Source: Metabacillus indicus LMG 22858 (GTDB lineage Bacteria > Bacillota > Bacilli > Bacillales > Bacillaceae). Taken from it: a stretch of DNA of 64,000 nt. The notes beneath the pieces were generated by a model. The model was given only the letters and a program-made list of their open reading frames with translations. It was not told the origin of the DNA and did not search any database. The stretch lies in the NCBI RefSeq assembly GCF_000708755.2, contig NZ_JGVU02000002.1, forward strand, positions 496,001-560,000, written 5' to 3'. Both the position numbers and the translations under genes were made by a program. Position 1 is the first letter of the stretch. Every line of letters begins with the position of its first letter. Shown piece by piece: positions 22,862-34,793 of this stretch.

Positions 22862-24376
22862 CTATGTGAGGCTGAACAGGAATGTTTTCGTTCCGGTCAA
22901 AGTTGATCCGCTGTTTACAAAATAGTAATTTGAAGAAGTGTCAAGGACGAGTGGCCCCGTCCATGTAATGGTTCCGAACTGGCTGCTGAAAATCCCTGCA
23001 GGAGGCACGTCAGATACAGAACTGCCCACGGTGAAATTCCCATTAATGAAAGAATTTGTAATTTCGGAATACACTGCAATATTTACAGTACTGTTAATTC
23101 TGCTGTCCAGCATTCTCTGAAGCCGGAGTCCGTCGTGGATCATTGTACTGATCTGGCTGTTGTACATATAAGTGTTTAGCTGGCCCTGATGTCCCGACTG
23201 GACAATTCCCCCGACGACATTCGCATTGTGCATCTGAAACTCAATCGTTGTAAACGGATCACCTAAAGAAACATTTTGAAAAATAACATTTCCGCTAATA
23301 ATCGCTCCATCTGTGTAATTGGTATGCGTGCTGACAGATGTGCCGTTGTCAAATGTACCGACAACCGTTACGGGCCGCGCACTGAAGGCTGGACCCTGAT
23401 TCAAGTAGAAATCTTCAGCTGCCTGACTTGTCTGAACCGTAATGTTCCTCGGAACGGAAGACGCAAAATTCGCCAGCGTCGAATCTCCAAGCTGCCATGG
23501 ACCCAATCCAAGAAGCTGCACATGACGTGCAGGCGGGATAACCACGTCTTCATTGAAGGATGAATTCGCTGCTATCAAGATGATAAGCCTTGCTCTCATC
23601 CCCAGTGATACGGCAAACGGGCTGGAAGTGGCCGCTGTTATGGCAGCCTGTAATGATGTGTACGGATTGGACGGTGTTCCGTTTCCAGGCCCAGTTGCAT
23701 TAGAATCCGCCCAGATGATTGATTCCTGTCCCCATTCAAATATACCAGGACCTGTTGAACCGGTTGGACCTGTTGCACCCGCCGGACCAGTTGCACCGGC
23801 TGGACCAGTTGCGCCTGCCGGACCCGTAGCACCCGCCGGACCCGTAGCACCTGCCGGACCTGTTGCGCCCGCTGGACCAGTTGCACCTGTTGGGCCATTT
23901 AAAGGCTGTATCGTTAATAGAGCTACATCATCCGCAAGGATTGGAGCACTGCCAGCCTGAGGAAGCTTGTTAATAATAACAAGCGCCTGAGCAGTACCTG
24001 CAGGTGCAGCTGAGGTTGTCTGATACACCTCAAGCCACGTTCCGGTCTGTACATTCGGAAGGCGGTTGGACGGAATTGATGTGATCAGGCCGTATCCAAG
24101 AAATGCAAATCCCGCCGTGTAATAGGCTACAGTGATAGAAACAGGCGGACTTGGCTGTGGTCCATTTTTAGCAAGTGACACTAAAAACTCGAATCGTTCG
24201 GTAGGTGCAGCCGGTACAAATTGTGAGATGAAAGCATTTACTGTACCTCCGGAAAAGCTCGCTGCAAATGAGCCGCTGTGTGAAAATAATCCAGTGATGG
24301 AAGCCCCGGTTGCACTCCAGGGAGGGAATGAACCCGTTTCAAATCCGCCGTTTATGATTTTGTTTTGAATACTCAA
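22862..24376 (-). CDS. Collagen-like surface protein (intact)
   Basis: 504 residues from a TTG start behind GAGGGG. Domain order: an N-terminal beta-sandwich-like domain (about 1-160) opening with [12 protein letters not shown], a collagen stretch of about 17 Gly-X-Thr/Pro triplets (GATGPA repeats, about 162-210), and a C-terminal domain (about 215-504) with repeated short beta segments resembling a pectate-lyase-like helix ([21 protein letters not shown]). The N-terminal domain recurs in the two other collagen genes here; a Firmicutes domain of this kind is, I recall, called NTTRR-F1. No secretion signal, as in spore exosporium proteins placed from the mother cell. Confidence 0.85.
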   Translation of the reverse strand: MSIQNKIINGGFETGSFPPWSATGASITGLFSHSGSFAASFSGGTVNAFISQFVPAAPTERFEFLVSLAKNGPQPSPPVSITVAYYTAGFAFLGYGLITSIPSNRLPNVQTGTWLEVYQTTSAAPAGTAQALVIINKLPQAGSAPILADDVALLTIQPLNGPTGATGPAGATGPAGATGPAGATGPAGATGPAGATGPAGATGPTGSTGPGIFEWGQESIIWADSNATGPGNGTPSNPYTSLQAAITAATSSPFAVSLGMRARLIILIAANSSFNEDVVIPPARHVQLLGLGPWQLGDSTLANFASSVPRNITVQTSQAAEDFYLNQGPAFSARPVTVVGTFDNGTSVSTHTNYTDGAIISGNVIFQNVSLGDPFTTIEFQMHNANVVGGIVQSGHQGQLNTYMYNSQISTMIHDGLRLQRMLDSRINSTVNIAVYSEITNSFINGNFTVGSSVSDVPPAGIFSSQFGTITWTGPLVLDTSSNYYFVNSGSTLTGTKTFLFSLT

Positions 24377-24463
24377 TTGTTCCCCTCGATTCTTGATTGT
24401 AATCGTTTCTACATGATATAATATGTCGAATTATGGAAACGGATTGTATCATAGCCCTAATCT

Positions 24464-24492
24464 AAAAAAATCCGCATGCAATGGCATACGGA
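24464..24492 (-). terminator. Terminator of the second collagen-like gene
   Basis: TCCGCATGC/GCATACGGA stem with a 4-nt loop followed by a U-run on the minus strand. Confidence 0.8.
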
Positions 24493-24511
24493 CTAAATGT
24501 TTTTCCTGAAA

Positions 24512-25099
24512 CTACTCTACGCGAATAATCGTTAAAGCTGCACCTGTTGAACCGTCTCCAAGCAGAGTCGCAGCTCCGAGCAATCCGAAGAATTGAAGGG
24601 AAATCAAATCTCCAGCCGTCAGGTCTACTATAGCAGAACTATTGTACTGATTCAGTCCAACGGCAGGTGAAATAATTGTACCCGGTACCGGAGTTCCGCT
24701 GTTTACAATTCTTGAGCTGGCAAGAAGTCCTGCAGTTGTGTTGATCTGATAGCTGATATAATATCTTCCTGTTTCAGGAACCGTAAATACTGAATCAGTT
24801 GCGTCTACAGCAAATCCATCCAGATTCTGAATGCTGCCAAGCGGAATATTCGTTCCTCCAAGTACAATGGCAATTATAGTTCCTTCTGTATTCGCTGCGT
24901 ACATTGAGCTTGAAGTAATACTGGATCCAGTAGGTCCCGGAGCACCTGTTGCACCCGGAGCACCTGTTGCGCCTGGAGCACCTGTTACGCCCGGAGCACC
25001 CGTCACACCTGGAGCACCCGTCACACCCGGAGCGCCCGTTACGCCTGGAGCACCTGTCACGCCTGGAGTACCTGTTACGCCCGGAGCACCTGTTAGCAC
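24512..25099 (-). CDS. Collagen-like protein A, C-terminal part (after frameshift)
   Basis: This frame carries the end of the collagen stretch (GAPGVT triplets) and a C-terminal domain of about 135 residues ([53 protein letters not shown]). That is the BclA-type, C1q/TNF-like trimerisation head. It has no own ribosome site and belongs to the gene starting at 25838; an 8-bp deletion at about 25091 has separated them. Full-length product would be about 440 residues if the frame were restored. Could be a decayed gene, a phase-variable one or a sequence error. Confidence 0.75.
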   Translation of the reverse strand: MLTGAPGVTGTPGVTGAPGVTGAPGVTGAPGVTGAPGVTGAPGATGAPGATGAPGPTGSSITSSSMYAANTEGTIIAIVLGGTNIPLGSIQNLDGFAVDATDSVFTVPETGRYYISYQINTTAGLLASSRIVNSGTPVPGTIISPAVGLNQYNSSAIVDLTAGDLISLQFFGLLGAATLLGDGSTGAALTIIRVE

Positions 25100-25838
25100 C
25101 TGTCACGCCTGGAGCACCTGTTGCACCCGGAGCACCTGTTGCGCCTGGAGCACCCGTCACGCCCCGAGCACCCGTTGCGCCCGGAGCACCCGTCACACCT
25201 GGAGCACCTGTTACGCCCGGAGCACCTGTTACGCCCGGAGCACCTGTTGCGCCCGGAGCACCTGTCACGCCTGGAGCACCTGTTGCACCCGGAGCACCTG
25301 TTGCGCCTGGAGCACCCGTCACGCCCGGTGATCCGGTTGCTCCTCTTCCAGTTGGTCCAAACAATCCGTCAACCGTTGTTAAGAGGATATCGTCCACAAG
25401 AACATCAGAGGATGATACTCTCGGCAGATTATCTACAAGGACTAGGGCCTGTTCAGTCCCGATTGGAGCCAGCTCGGTCAGCTGATAAATTTCATTCCAA
25501 TTATCTGTATCTACAAACGGAATACTGTCTTGTTCAATAACCGTAATCAGTCCATATTCAATAAATGTAAACTCTGCATCGTAAAAGGCTACTGACAATG
25601 TAATCGGAGCACTGAATTCAAGTCCTGTTCTTGCTAAAGAAACCTTTAATTCAAAACGCTCACCGGGATTTGCCTCCACAATCTGATATACATATCCGTT
25701 TTGGAAATCGCCTGAAAGGCGTGCTGAGAAATAACCGCTGTGTGAAAATTCCCTTGTTATACTAGCATTGAATGGAATCCAGCTGCTGAAGCTTCCCGTT
25801 TCAAAGCTGCTGTTGGTAATTCTATTGACAAGCGTCAC
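24795..25838 (-). CDS. Collagen-like protein A, N-terminal part (before frameshift)
   Basis: GTG start behind AGGAGGG. Residues 1-165 repeat the N-terminal domain of the neighbouring collagen genes ([13 protein letters not shown]), followed by [12 protein letters not shown] triplets. At about residue 249 the frame leaves the collagen pattern ([10 protein letters not shown]) because CCGGGCGT, 8 bases of the 18-bp repeat unit, is missing. Meaningful sequence therefore ends near 25091; translation would run on to 24795 with a Cys/Arg/Ser-rich tail. The remainder of the protein is encoded in the next frame from 25099 down to 24512. Confidence 0.75.
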   Translation of the reverse strand: MTLVNRITNSSFETGSFSSWIPFNASITREFSHSGYFSARLSGDFQNGYVYQIVEANPGERFELKVSLARTGLEFSAPITLSVAFYDAEFTFIEYGLITVIEQDSIPFVDTDNWNEIYQLTELAPIGTEQALVLVDNLPRVSSSDVLVDDILLTTVDGLFGPTGRGATGSPGVTGAPGATGAPGATGAPGVTGAPGATGAPGVTGAPGVTGAPGVTGAPGATGARGVTGAPGATGAPGATGAPGVTGANRCSGRNRYSRRDRCSRRNGRSGCDGCSRCDGCSGRNRCSRRNRCSGCNRCSGTYWIQYYFKLNVRSEYRRNYNCHCTWRNEYSAWQHSESGWICCRRN

Positions 25839-25940
25839 TTAGTTCCCTCCTGTAAAAATAGAGTCTTTTCTATCTCTTTATTCTATGAATCTTTCAGGAG
25901 AGTGATATAGTCGTGGGACTAAAAATATGAAAATGGGCAA

Positions 25941-25978
25941 AAAAAAATAACCTGCAGATGAAAATCCTGCAGATTATT
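25941..25978 (-). terminator. Terminator of the collagen-less paralogue
   Basis: AATAA-CTGCAG/CTGCAG-TTATT hairpin followed by a run of eight U on the minus strand. Confidence 0.75.
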
Positions 25979-25983
25979 CTTTT

Positions 25984-27192
25984 TTACCAGTTCTCTGTTA
26001 CTCTGAACATGGCTGTAACAGTATTTGTTCCTGGTCCGCCAAGTGAAGCAACAGCAAGTGTAACAATTTCATTATCCGGCAGTTCTGTATCTAATAGAAG
26101 TTCTGTAGTCAGTACACGTGTTGAAGAAGAGCCTGATGCAGCTGCTAGCCCCTGAAAAACTACTTCTCCACCGGTTATCGTTGTAGACGTAGTGTTTACT
26201 AGAAGGGCTGTTTCGTTATTTGGGATATTGGTCGTAGCGGTTGGATAAGTTGTAAAACTGCCATTTAACGTACCACCTATAATGACTTGAAATGCCAAAT
26301 CTACATTTGTAATGATTTCAGCTGATTCAAATAAAACCTGAACCGAATTTGGTCTGCCTGAACCAGCAGGAAAAACCGGTTTTCGCGTGAAGGAAATTAA
26401 GGGAGTCAGTGTTGTCGTAATATTTGAGACGGTTCTGCGCTCTGACGTGTTCCTGAAGACGGGTTCGAATTTTCCAATAATACTGTACTGCCTTCCGCCA
26501 ACAAACAGGTTAAATGGTGCAGCTGTACCGTTATTCTCAACTTCAGCCCTAAGCGGCAGATTCGGGTCTGTGAAACTGGTCTGACCCGTTGGATCAAAAC
26601 GGTGTACGGTAATGACATCCTGCGCAAGCGTTGCAGGATTAGGCACAACTACCCTGAATTCAATGACTCCGTATCCATACCAGGTGAAGACTATCAAAAA
26701 GATATTCCCGTCAGTCAAATCAAGGGTTGCTCCGCTTGGACCAGTTCCGTTTAGCGGATCTACATTCCAAGATGCCTGTGGGATAAGAGTATCTGTTCCC
26801 GCTCTTCTGATCCCCACAAATATACCGGTACTGCTGTTGCCGAAAAAAGCTCCATTTTGCGAGTCGTAAAGTCCCCACTGCGCGGTCTGGTTACCGACAG
26901 GAGCCGCAGGCTGCCTGACAGCAATCCCTGATTCACAAGCATACCCCGGCTCATATCTTCCTCTTTCTGCACTGTCCAGAATGGCTGAATCTGCAGCTCC
27001 TGCGGTTGTTAAGACAAATTCGGTAGCGTTATTCGTTACCGTACCTGTACCAGTGGTTGTTACAATATCCCTTAAATCGGATAAACCATAGGTGGAAGTT
27101 AGCTCAATAATGGCCGTTTTTTGGGCAGTCATCAGCTCACTGAACTGGGAACTGACATCAGGGCCAACATTGCTGATTCTAATATCAGCCAT
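25984..27192 (-). CDS. Surface protein paralogue without collagen stretch
   Basis: 402 residues behind AAGGGGG. Almost the whole protein aligns by eye with the C-terminal domain of collagen-like protein B upstream ([84 protein letters not shown]). The first two thirds look like a lectin/jelly-roll beta domain and the rest like a small beta domain. It lacks the N-terminal domain and the Gly-X-Y stretch. It starts only 36 bp after the stop of gene B, so the two are likely one operon. Function unknown; probably a spore-surface component. Confidence 0.85.
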   Translation of the reverse strand: MADIRISNVGPDVSSQFSELMTAQKTAIIELTSTYGLSDLRDIVTTTGTGTVTNNATEFVLTTAGAADSAILDSAERGRYEPGYACESGIAVRQPAAPVGNQTAQWGLYDSQNGAFFGNSSTGIFVGIRRAGTDTLIPQASWNVDPLNGTGPSGATLDLTDGNIFLIVFTWYGYGVIEFRVVVPNPATLAQDVITVHRFDPTGQTSFTDPNLPLRAEVENNGTAAPFNLFVGGRQYSIIGKFEPVFRNTSERRTVSNITTTLTPLISFTRKPVFPAGSGRPNSVQVLFESAEIITNVDLAFQVIIGGTLNGSFTTYPTATTNIPNNETALLVNTTSTTITGGEVVFQGLAAASGSSSTRVLTTELLLDTELPDNEIVTLAVASLGGPGTNTVTAMFRVTENW

Positions 27193-27228
27193 ATGAAATC
27201 CCCCTTTTCACTTTATTTACATTGACTT

Positions 27229-29419
<2,191 letters not shown>

Positions 29420-29462
29420 TACTAAACCTCCAATCTAATTTCATATCTATAAAGGAATATAG

Positions 29463-29491
29463 AACAGAATATTATATGTCCGCATAATTTA
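29463..29491 (+). promoter_or_regulatory. Candidate sigma-K promoter for the 29565 glycosyltransferase
   Basis: AACA at 29463 and GCATAATTTA at 29482 with 15-bp spacing fit the mother-cell sigma-K consensus (mACm, gCATAnnnTA) fully. Confidence 0.5.
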
Positions 29492-29564
29492 TTTGAATAG
29501 TCACCGTCCTATTTCTTTGAAAATATAAGGTCAAATTTCAAATTTGTTTAATAAGGAGGATTCA

Positions 29565-30818
29565 ATGAAAGAATTGATGGAGACATTATCAGTGCTTCTT
29601 AGATCTGGTGATTCAGCACTTTTAAAGGAAAACGAAAGGAACATAAATAAATACTTACACGAAGCTCAGCGAGAATTGACGAAAGGTGAATTTCAGCAAG
29701 CATGGCTATGGCTGGTGATGGGCAAGATTGAAACCGGTGAAAAAGAAATTATTCAGTCTCTTTTGAAAAAATATTTTAATTTTATTAAATTACAGAAGCC
29801 AATCAGGGTTCTGCACGGATCAATTGAAATTGCTAATCAAATGGCAACAATTTCAAAAGGACTCGAAACTGACCCGGATATTCTTTCGCACACTGTCAAT
29901 TATTATCCCTATTACTTAAACTACAGTTCTACTTACACTTGGAATTTGTTGAATCAACGAAGCACAAAAACACTGAACAGAAAGTTAAGAGAGTTTTCAG
30001 ATGAAATTTGCTGCAACTACAATGTACTTCATTTTCATTTCGGCACTACGCTGACATTTGACTATTCAGACCTTTCTGCCTATAAATCCAAAGGGATTCC
30101 TGCTCTCATGCATCACTGGGGAAGCGATGTACGGCAATTATCCCTGGCGTTGAAAACAAATCCCTATGCCCGTGTTAAAGATACTAACGAAGAAGGCATC
30201 AAACGCAAGCTGGAAGTTCTGGGATCCTTCATCTCTCACTGCATCATTCCTGATTGGGAGCTGTATCCTTATGTAAAGGATTATTATGGGAAAGTAGAAA
30301 TTGTCCCTTCTGTTATTGATGTCTCAGCCTATCCTTGTAATACAGAAAATGAGATCAGCAAAAGACCTTTAATCGTTCATGCCCCGACTTCTCCTTATAT
30401 TAAAGGCACTCCGTCCATTCTAAAAGCCGTTGAAGACCTTAAATTAACCCATGCTTTTGACTTTGAACTGGTGCAGGGACTTTCGCACAAACAGGCGGTA
30501 GAAACGTATAAAAAGGCGGATATAATAGTTGACCAGCTCCATATTGGCAGTTACGGACTTTTTGCTGTTGAATGTATGGCTCTCGGAAAACCTGTTGTAT
30601 GCTGGATCACTGATGAGATGAAATCGCGCTATCCAAAAGATCTTCCTCTTATAACTGCCAATCCGGATACAATCAAAGAGACATTGAAGAAACTGCTTGA
30701 TAACCGGGATTCATTAAAAGAGACAGGAAACCTCGGCCGAGCTTATATCGAACAGGTGCACGACTGCCACAAAGTAAAGGTGCCTTTAAAGAGGATGTAC
30801 TCCGAACTTTTAAACTAA
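29565..30818 (+). CDS. GT4-type glycosyltransferase (paralogue 1)
   Basis: 417 residues from the ATG behind AAGGAGG (MKELMETLSVLL). An N-terminal helical extension (about 1-80) precedes a GT-B fold. The opening IRVLHGSIEIANQM, the motif HHWGSDVR, IVHAPTSPYIKGT and the nucleotide-sugar site ADIIVDQLHIGSYGLFAVECMALGKPVV are shared with three other glycosyltransferases in this island. It is the most divergent of the four and the only one on the plus strand. A candidate sigma-K promoter suggests expression in the mother cell late in sporulation. Acceptor and donor unknown. Confidence 0.85.
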   Translation: MKELMETLSVLLRSGDSALLKENERNINKYLHEAQRELTKGEFQQAWLWLVMGKIETGEKEIIQSLLKKYFNFIKLQKPIRVLHGSIEIANQMATISKGLETDPDILSHTVNYYPYYLNYSSTYTWNLLNQRSTKTLNRKLREFSDEICCNYNVLHFHFGTTLTFDYSDLSAYKSKGIPALMHHWGSDVRQLSLALKTNPYARVKDTNEEGIKRKLEVLGSFISHCIIPDWELYPYVKDYYGKVEIVPSVIDVSAYPCNTENEISKRPLIVHAPTSPYIKGTPSILKAVEDLKLTHAFDFELVQGLSHKQAVETYKKADIIVDQLHIGSYGLFAVECMALGKPVVCWITDEMKSRYPKDLPLITANPDTIKETLKKLLDNRDSLKETGNLGRAYIEQVHDCHKVKVPLKRMYSELLN

Positions 30819-30823
30819 CCAGA

Positions 30824-30856
30824 AAAAACAGGGGGATTAGATCCACCCTGTTTTTA
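30824..30856. terminator. Bidirectional terminator
   Basis: AAAAACAGGG/CCCTGTTTTT stem between the convergent glycosyltransferase and acetyltransferase genes. Confidence 0.8.
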
Positions 30857-30870
30857 TAATGATGAATGTG

Positions 30871-31563
30871 TTATTTTATTACCCGTGCCGGATTGCCGAC
30901 AGCTGTTTTCCCTGCCTCTACATCTTTGGTAACCGTTGCACCTGCACCTATTACGGCATTTTCATTAATCGTAATACCTGGAAGCAGCGTTGCATTGTTG
31001 CCGATTTTTGCTCCTTTTTTAATAATCGGACCCTGATAAGGATAATTACCCTCACCCATGTATTTGTCGTTGGATGTTGAAACACACGGACCAAGAAATA
31101 CTTCATCTTCTATGATCATGTCTGCTGTCACATAGCACCCCGTCTGAACAGTGACTCTACTCCCGATCATCGTGTTTGTTTCTACAATCACATTTCTTCC
31201 AATAATAGAGTCCTCTCCCACCTCCACTTTCTCGCGGATGCTTGAAAGGTCACCGACAAAAGCCCCCTGCTTCAGCAGCAGGTTCCTGTACAGCACCGTG
31301 CTGCAGCCGATGCGCACATCATCATTAATGACAAGCGGAGTAAGAGCTGCTCCGGGCTTGCGGGCCATTTTTTTGTTTTTGGAGGTTGTTTTCCCAAGTA
31401 CGGACAAGTCTCCAATTTGAACCCTGTTTCCAATCTTGGTGTCTTTTTTTATGATGACGTGATGGCCGATTTCGGCGTCATCGCCAATTTCAACATTTTC
31501 TTCTATGACAACATGCTCACCAAGGACGACATTGTTTCCGATTTTTGCTGAAGGATGAATCAT
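30871..31563 (-). CDS. Left-handed beta-helix acyltransferase (WbpD-like)
   Basis: 230 residues built of hexapeptide repeats ([IV]G-x-x-[VI]) from residue 3 to about 222 (IGNNVVLGEHVVIEENVEIG, and the C-terminal IGNNATLLPGITINENAVIG). It ends in the usual NPARVIK. A loop with CVSTSNDKYMGEGNYPYQG is consistent with nucleotide-sugar N-acetyltransferases such as WbpD or PglD. Next to a DegT aminotransferase it would acetylate the new amino group of the donor sugar with acetyl-CoA. It lies 12 bp after a glycosyltransferase, last gene of an operon. Confidence 0.88.
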   Translation of the reverse strand: MIHPSAKIGNNVVLGEHVVIEENVEIGDDAEIGHHVIIKKDTKIGNRVQIGDLSVLGKTTSKNKKMARKPGAALTPLVINDDVRIGCSTVLYRNLLLKQGAFVGDLSSIREKVEVGEDSIIGRNVIVETNTMIGSRVTVQTGCYVTADMIIEDEVFLGPCVSTSNDKYMGEGNYPYQGPIIKKGAKIGNNATLLPGITINENAVIGAGATVTKDVEAGKTAVGNPARVIK

Positions 31564-31575
31564 ACAGCCTCTCCT

Positions 31576-32598
31576 TTACGATGAAACTTCCTTATAAATA
31601 TCCAGCAGAAACGGCATAACAACAGAAGCTTCATGATACCGTTCTACATATTTTCTGCCCGCCATGCCAAGTTCTTTAAAGCAATCTATGTTTTTAAGCA
31701 GACCTCTAAGTTCCTGGTAAAGCGTATCCGGATTGGCTGAAACAATCGGCAGAGTTTGAGGAAGGTTTGCCTTGATATCAGGGCGGATGTAGCAGACAAC
31801 CGGCTTGCCGAGCGCCATGGCTTCCACACTCAGATTTCCATATGCCCCGCACAAAATCTGATCGATGACAATGTCCGCACGCTGGTATACAGCAACAGCC
31901 TCTTCGTGGCTCATTTTTTCTACACGGATATAATCCAAGGAAAATTTCGTCTTTAGCTTGTCAATCGTCTCCTCGATCTGCTCCGTTCCTTTGAACTTTG
32001 GAAGAGTCGGTGCATGGACAATCAGCGGTTTTTTTGTTTTGGCGGGATATGCCGGAACGTACTTATCGGTTTCAATCAGTCTTGGCAGAATATAGACTTT
32101 CTTTTTTCTGGCATGATAGTAATCTTTCACATACTCATATAATTCATGGTCCTGAACAATGGCTGCGTCAGCGACTTCTGCAAACAGCTGAAGGCTGTTA
32201 TGAATCTTTTCGGCATCATGGGAAGCTTCTGTATTCACGTAAGGATTTTCGTAGTTTGCTCCCTTTCTCGCAAGCTTGGGAGCTCTGACATCATTTCCCC
32301 TGTGATGCATGATGATTTTCTTCCCTGCCTGCTTTAATAGTTCAAGATCCTTGTAGCTGTCCATAAAAGAATAGCCGTTGTGCAGGTGATAGATGTCATA
32401 ATGCTCGAACGAATTTTCAAATATTTCCATAAGTTCAAAAGCATCGGTATTAAACGTTTGCTTGTAATTCAGATAACTGATAAAAAAATTGTACGCTCCA
32501 GATTGATACCCGTATTTTCTAAGCTGGGAGCTGATCAGGCCGACTTGCCCCGCAATCTCTACAGGAGCATGCATAATCTTAATGTTTTTATCGAGCAA
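31576..32598 (-). CDS. GT4-type glycosyltransferase (paralogue 2)
   Basis: 340 residues, GT-B fold. It opens with IKIMHAPVEIAGQVGLIS, has MHHRGNDVR, then LIVHAPTLPKFKGTEQIEETIDKL and the sugar-nucleotide site ADIVIDQILCGAYGNLSVEAMALGKPVV. It lies 13 bp downstream of paralogue 3. No signal or membrane segment, so it acts in the cytoplasm or at its inner face. The specific sugar is unknown. Confidence 0.88.
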   Translation of the reverse strand: MLDKNIKIMHAPVEIAGQVGLISSQLRKYGYQSGAYNFFISYLNYKQTFNTDAFELMEIFENSFEHYDIYHLHNGYSFMDSYKDLELLKQAGKKIIMHHRGNDVRAPKLARKGANYENPYVNTEASHDAEKIHNSLQLFAEVADAAIVQDHELYEYVKDYYHARKKKVYILPRLIETDKYVPAYPAKTKKPLIVHAPTLPKFKGTEQIEETIDKLKTKFSLDYIRVEKMSHEEAVAVYQRADIVIDQILCGAYGNLSVEAMALGKPVVCYIRPDIKANLPQTLPIVSANPDTLYQELRGLLKNIDCFKELGMAGRKYVERYHEASVVMPFLLDIYKEVSS

Positions 32599-32611
32599 AC
32601 TGATCAGCTCC

Positions 32612-33595
32612 TTATAATGATTTGTAAATCTCGAGAAGGTAATCGGCTACTACGCTGCTTGCATGATACTTCTCAGCATATTTTCTGCTTGCTTTTCCAA
32701 TTTCCGTCATTCGTTTCCGGTCTTTTAAAAGATCCGTAAGGACTTGATCGAGGTTATCAGGATTTGCGATGACGATTGGAAGATCACTTGGGAATTTCTC
32801 TTTCACATCATCCCTTACGAACGCAACGACAACCTTGCCCATTGCCATCCCTTCCACACTCAGCATGCCGTATGATCCGCACATGATCTGATCGATGATG
32901 ATGTCAGATCCGCTGTACATGGCAAGAGCTTCTTTATGGCTTTTCTTTTCAACGATCTGATACTCAAACGGCACTTTTCCCTTTATTTTATCAATGGCAG
33001 CCTCAACGTGCTCTGAACCCTTGAATTCGCGGTTTGTCGGCGCATGAATGATGACCGGCACTTTGTTTTCTCCAGGGTATCTTGGTTTAAACTTATCAAG
33101 GTTGCAGGCGAGCGGCATAATATAAACTTTCTCGTAAAAATCAGCCACATGATTGATCATTTCCCCGTCCTGCACGATGGCTGTTTTAATGTATTTTGAG
33201 TTGAATGCAAGGTGCTCGTGAATTTTTTCATCCGAATAATAGCCGATCGGCAGCGGATATGGATTGTATTTTTTCACGTTGCCGACTGTACGCACATCAG
33301 AGCCCCAATGCTGCATGATCAATTTTTTTCCTGTTTCCGCAAGAGTCGGTAAATCATAATTTCCCGTGAGAAATGTATTGCCATTGTGAAAGTGGAGGAC
33401 ATCAGCATTTGCGACAATGTCGGATACAACATTTTTAAGCTCAAATAAATCGGTATTAACAACATGGGAATGATCATAGTTAATATAGCTGTGAAACCAG
33501 TTAAACCCTGCAGCATCATACCCTTTTCTTCTTAACTCATTGCACAGAGTACCCATCTGTCCGGCAATTTCAGTTGGGCAATGGACAATCTTCAT
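32612..33595 (-). CDS. GT4-type glycosyltransferase (paralogue 3)
   Basis: 327 residues from the ATG behind AAGGAG (MKIVHCPTEIAGQMGTL); the longer frame to 33616 is not needed. Shared motifs are MQHWGSDVR, VIIHAPTNREFKGSEHVEAAIDKI and SDIIIDQIMCGSYGMLSVEGMAMGKVVV. First gene of the operon paralogue 3, paralogue 2, acetyltransferase. It faces the plus-strand DUF4855-like gene across a 135-bp gap. Confidence 0.88.
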   Translation of the reverse strand: MKIVHCPTEIAGQMGTLCNELRRKGYDAAGFNWFHSYINYDHSHVVNTDLFELKNVVSDIVANADVLHFHNGNTFLTGNYDLPTLAETGKKLIMQHWGSDVRTVGNVKKYNPYPLPIGYYSDEKIHEHLAFNSKYIKTAIVQDGEMINHVADFYEKVYIMPLACNLDKFKPRYPGENKVPVIIHAPTNREFKGSEHVEAAIDKIKGKVPFEYQIVEKKSHKEALAMYSGSDIIIDQIMCGSYGMLSVEGMAMGKVVVAFVRDDVKEKFPSDLPIVIANPDNLDQVLTDLLKDRKRMTEIGKASRKYAEKYHASSVVADYLLEIYKSL

Positions 33596-33729
33596 TTGCA
33601 ACACTCCTTCTCGCATATCTTATTCCGTCCGTGAAAGAAAGGTTATAAATTTGAGGTTTTCACACATAACCTTTTATAGTAAAGCGCCATATGCTGTACA
33701 GGAATGACAATTAAAGGAGTGATTGCACG

Positions 33730-34725
33730 TTGTCTGGATATTTAATGGCAAGTGAGCTTTCCATCCACAAATCGATTTGCATGCTCCCATGCGGGGGTCT
33801 TTCAAATCATGACAGAACAGACTGGACGGCGGATGAATTAGCCTTTTATCAGGTGAATCAGGAAAATCCTGCTACACCTCAATCTTTATTCAAAAGTTTT
33901 ATCTTTAATCCTGTTTCTTTCAGAAAAGACCATTTTATTCACCCGATGTTCACAGGCTTCGGCGAGCAGGCGGATGTAAAGGACTGGACCCTTGCAATTG
34001 AGCACTTCTTTAAAAAGGATGCAAATCTTTATGCCCTGAATCAGACAGCTCTTGAACGGACTGAGGTATGGGCAGCCGTTCCTTACCCCGCTCACCATCA
34101 GAAAGAGTTCGGTTCTGTTAATGGAAAGAAACTTGACTTCTCTTCAAATGATGACCGACTGACCGCTGTAAAATGGTGGATTGATCAGTTCCTTTCAAGA
34201 TGGGAAAAAGAAAAAGCCAGCCTGCCAAAGCTTGATTTTAAAGGATTCTTATGGCAGCGCGGTTCGATTCAGGAGAATGATGAGCCTGTTGTAACCGGCT
34301 TTACCAGCTACACGAAAGAAAAGAAGGTTTTCTCGTTTTGGCTGCCTTTTTTAGGCTCTTATGGCGCGATCAAATGCAAGGAGCTCGGGTTCGATGCATC
34401 GTGTGTTCATTCCAATTATTATGGAAATACACATCTTGATTACAACTGGATCATACATTCTACTAATTTTGCCCAGTTCTATCATACCGGGGTGCAGATT
34501 GTTTACGGTAAAGGCGTTACCTTTAACGACACCCACATCCTTGATTATTTAAATTGGGGCACTAAAGCTCTGTATATGACAAATGATGCGGTTGTCGTCT
34601 ATCATTTCCCTAAGCAGACAATGAAAAGTATTTTCTTAGAAAACCGTTCCATATACGGGCAGATCGCCTCGTTTTTAAACAAAACATACAAATGGACTCC
34701 TTATCCCGGCATGCCATACAAATAA
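33730..34725 (+). CDS. DUF4855-like protein
   Basis: 331 residues from TTG (LSGYLMASELSIHKSIC) behind AAAGGAG; an ATG five codons further is also possible. No signal peptide. It is rich in Trp and Tyr, with acidic/aromatic segments (KGFLWQRGSIQ, SNYYGNTHLDYNWIIHSTNF, ALYMTNDAVVVYHFPKQ), and looks like a TIM-barrel glycosidase-type fold of the DUF4855 family found in Bacillus. Catalytic acids cannot be named with certainty. Monocistronic with its own terminator. Within this island it may trim or bind the surface glycan. Confidence 0.7.
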   Translation: MSGYLMASELSIHKSICMLPCGGLSNHDRTDWTADELAFYQVNQENPATPQSLFKSFIFNPVSFRKDHFIHPMFTGFGEQADVKDWTLAIEHFFKKDANLYALNQTALERTEVWAAVPYPAHHQKEFGSVNGKKLDFSSNDDRLTAVKWWIDQFLSRWEKEKASLPKLDFKGFLWQRGSIQENDEPVVTGFTSYTKEKKVFSFWLPFLGSYGAIKCKELGFDASCVHSNYYGNTHLDYNWIIHSTNFAQFYHTGVQIVYGKGVTFNDTHILDYLNWGTKALYMTNDAVVVYHFPKQTMKSIFLENRSIYGQIASFLNKTYKWTPYPGMPYK

Positions 34726-34733
34726 GGACAGAA

Positions 34734-34767
34734 GAAAAGCCGCTTTTTACAGCGGCTTTTTTTCATG
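34734..34767. terminator. Bidirectional terminator
   Basis: AAAAGCCGCT/AGCGGCTTTT hairpin followed by T-run, between convergent genes ending at 34725 and 34794. Confidence 0.9.
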
Positions 34768-34793
34768 TAAGAAACCGGCTTTTCAGGCCGCTC

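Noticed and set aside
24831-25540. Plus-strand Pro/Ala/His-rich frames opposite the collagen repeats
   Set aside because: They are antisense shadows of the Gly-X-Thr repeats; the same applies to 23553-23960 and 28163-28982.
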